Source of the DNA: JANWHZ01 sp964527385
GTDB lineage: Bacteria; Patescibacteriota; Saccharimonadia; Saccharimonadales; UBA4665
Length of the DNA stretch: 6,592 bases
Reading direction: 5' to 3'
NCBI GenBank assembly: GCA_964527385.1
Contig: CAZGPZ010000058.1
Location: forward strand, 1-6,592
Shown: piece after piece, positions 5,814 to 6,592 of the stretch
Position numbering within the stretch: position 1 is the stretch's first letter
Layout: each line of letters opens with the position of its first letter
Translations under genes and position numbers: made by a program
Notes under the pieces: model-generated
Database searches by the model: none
What the model was told of the DNA's origin: nothing
Seen by the model: only the letters and a program-made list of their open reading frames with translations

Positions 5814-5863
5814 TTGCCTGGGCTACGTGTTCGTGGTATTATTTGCATTCCATTGGCAAGGAG
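5814..5863 (+). promoter_or_regulatory. Promoter and Shine-Dalgarno of the 74-residue gene
   Basis: A -35-like TTGCCT (5814-5819) is separated by 17 bases from TATTAT (5837-5842), which is preceded by TGG to form an extended -10. Transcription should begin near 5849. AAGGAG at 5858-5863 lies six bases before the ATG at 5870. This is the best-formed promoter and ribosome binding site in the plus-strand block, and it decides the start of the downstream gene. Confidence 0.65.
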
Positions 5864-5869
5864 CAAAAT

Positions 5870-6094
5870 ATGTCAGAAACAAGTGGTGATAATGAGTACT
5901 CAACGGTAATTGAAGCCCGTGCAGCTGCTTATCTTCGGGAAAACGAAGAGTATCGTAATCGTTTAGCTGACCTATATGGCCTTAGTAGTGATCTCCCTCC
6001 AGCCACACGCGATAGGTTTATTGAGGCGATAAGCCAAGATTTGGCACGGACCGGCTCAAGCCTAGACCCGCAAACCCGAGAAATAATTACGTAG
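5870..6094 (+). CDS. Small acidic lysine-free protein of unknown function
   Basis: The 74-residue product is soluble and acidic, with 14 Asp/Glu against 8 Arg and no lysine, cysteine or tryptophan. Two helical stretches are likely: about residues 11-37 (rich in Ala, Glu and Arg) and 44-60, joined by a Pro-containing turn (SSDLPP). There is no signal peptide or membrane segment. The same frame is open further upstream, but the AAGGAG six bases before this ATG and the promoter at 5814-5842 make 5870 the clear start. Codons look more AT-rich than in the neighbouring cyoE. The gene ends at TAG, overlapping by eight bases the end of the convergent histidine kinase gene. I do not recognise a family; an adaptor, anti-sigma-like or antitoxin-like small protein are all possible, and none is supported. 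Confidence 0.7.
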   Translation: MSETSGDNEYSTVIEARAAAYLRENEEYRNRLADLYGLSSDLPPATRDRFIEAISQDLARTGSSLDPQTREIIT

Positions 6095-6592
6095 CCAACT
6101 GTTCTAACGGAAGCCGCACAGTTGCCCGTGTGCCCTTTCCCTGGACGCTGCTGATCGTAATGCTGCCGTGATGCAGATCGGCAATGTGTTTGGCGATAGC
6201 GAGTCCAAGCCCGAAGCCGTTGTTGCTTTGGCGCGCTTTGTCGGCCCGGTAAAAGCGGTCGAACACATGTTCCAACGCCTCTGGCACGATGCCGATGCCA
6301 TGGTCGCTGACCGTAATAGCAACAAATCCGCCTGCCTGCCTAGCGGTGATGCTAACCACCGTGTTTTCGGGGCTGTACTTGATAGCATTGTCGAGCAGGA
6401 TGACCAAGAGTTGCACGAGGCTTGCCTCGTCGCCGCTGACCGTGAACTTTTTGGCGCGGACATTGACGGTAATATGCTTGGCTGCTGCATGCGCGCTGGT
6501 TTGTTTGGTGGCGGCGGCGACCAGCGTAGCTGTTGGCAATGGCGTGAATTCAAGCGAATCGCCATTTGATTCCAAATGGCTCAGTCGCAGCA
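6087..6592 (-). CDS. Sensor histidine kinase, C-terminal ATPase part, 5' truncated by window end
   Basis: The frame is open to the right edge of the window and encodes the end of the dimerisation domain (LRLSHLES, typical of the LLxLSRLE segment after the phospho-His helix) and a full HATPase_c domain. Counting from the Leu codon (TTG) at 6575, the N-box is LLVILLDNAIKYSP (56-69, Asn63), the G1 box DHGIGI (91-96), the F-box FDRFYRAD (105-112), the G2 box GFGLGLAIAKH (120-130) and the G3-like GKGT (146-149). These bind ATP for autophosphorylation of a histidine that lies outside the window, as do the sensor and any membrane segments. TTG at 6575 could be read as a start, but the homologous residues continue upstream, so it is internal. 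No response regulator lies downstream of the kinase stop inside the window; in such systems it usually lies upstream. The signal sensed is unknown. Confidence 0.93.
   Translation of the reverse strand, partial: LRLSHLESNGDSLEFTPLPTATLVAAATKQTSAHAAAKHITVNVRAKKFTVSGDEASLVQLLVILLDNAIKYSPENTVVSITARQAGGFVAITVSDHGIGIVPEALEHVFDRFYRADKARQSNNGFGLGLAIAKHIADLHHGSITISSVQGKGTRATVRLPLEQLAT

Noticed and set aside
5585..5869. Upstream extension of the 74-residue gene in the same open frame
   Set aside because: The extension would overlap most of the 87-residue membrane protein gene in another frame, gives an Arg/Ala-rich translation without family character, and ignores the clear AAGGAG and promoter before 5870.
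6087..6575. TTG at 6575 as the true start of a short stand-alone ATPase protein
   Set aside because: The frame continues upstream to the window edge with residues (LRLSH) typical of the end of a histidine kinase dimerisation domain, so the gene is cut by the window rather than short.
1..6592. CRISPR arrays, tRNA or rRNA genes, insertion sequences or phage genes
   Set aside because: No repeat-spacer pattern, terminal inverted repeats, transposase motifs or RNA gene signatures were seen; nearly all bases are in recognised genes.

Overview
The window carries an aerobic respiratory locus: a complete cytochrome bo3-type quinol oxidase gene set (cyoA, cyoB, cyoC, cyoD on the minus strand; cyoE on the plus strand). 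At the left edge is the 3' end of an FAD-linked 2-hydroxyacid (lactate/glycolate-type) dehydrogenase gene. At the right edge is the 3' end of a sensor histidine kinase gene, with two small uncharacterised genes between it and cyoE. Coding density is very high, GC content is moderate by eye, and the standard code is used (TGA, TAA and TAG all act as stops). The combination of a solitary bo3 oxidase, a GlcD-like dehydrogenase ending in an unusual NPHKK tail, tight packing and extended -10/leaderless-type starts makes me lean towards an environmental Candidate Phyla Radiation bacterium of the Saccharibacteria (TM7) type. From memory, some of those carry cyo genes. This is an inference with moderate confidence; no marker gene in the window proves it.

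Layout. 1-548 (+): C-terminal 181 residues of the FAD-linked dehydrogenase. 557-4423 (-): cyoA-cyoB-cyoC-cyoD, each pair joined by a 4-base stop/start overlap, converging on the dehydrogenase with only 8 bases between. 4424-4618: a 195-base divergent regulatory region between cyoA and cyoE. 4619-5524 (+): cyoE, haem O synthase. 5541-5804 (+): an 87-residue three-helix membrane protein with an apparently leaderless start. 5870-6094 (+): a 74-residue, acidic, lysine-free soluble protein behind a clear promoter and Shine-Dalgarno sequence. 6087-6592 (-): the ATPase end of a histidine kinase, overlapping the previous gene tail to tail.

How it fits together. The dehydrogenase could pass electrons from a 2-hydroxyacid to quinol. 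CyoABCD would oxidise that quinol and reduce O2, and CyoE would make the haem O cofactor from protohaem. That is a minimal respiratory chain or an oxygen-scavenging system.

The most notable point is in the oxidase itself. By alignment to the E. coli enzyme as I recall it, the quinol site, haem and copper ligands and D proton channel are all intact. Both hallmark residues of the K proton channel are missing: the subunit I lysine (E. coli K362) is Leu374, and the subunit II entrance glutamate (E. coli E89) is Val97. A paired loss of this kind in an otherwise canonical A-type oxidase is the best candidate for something undescribed here.
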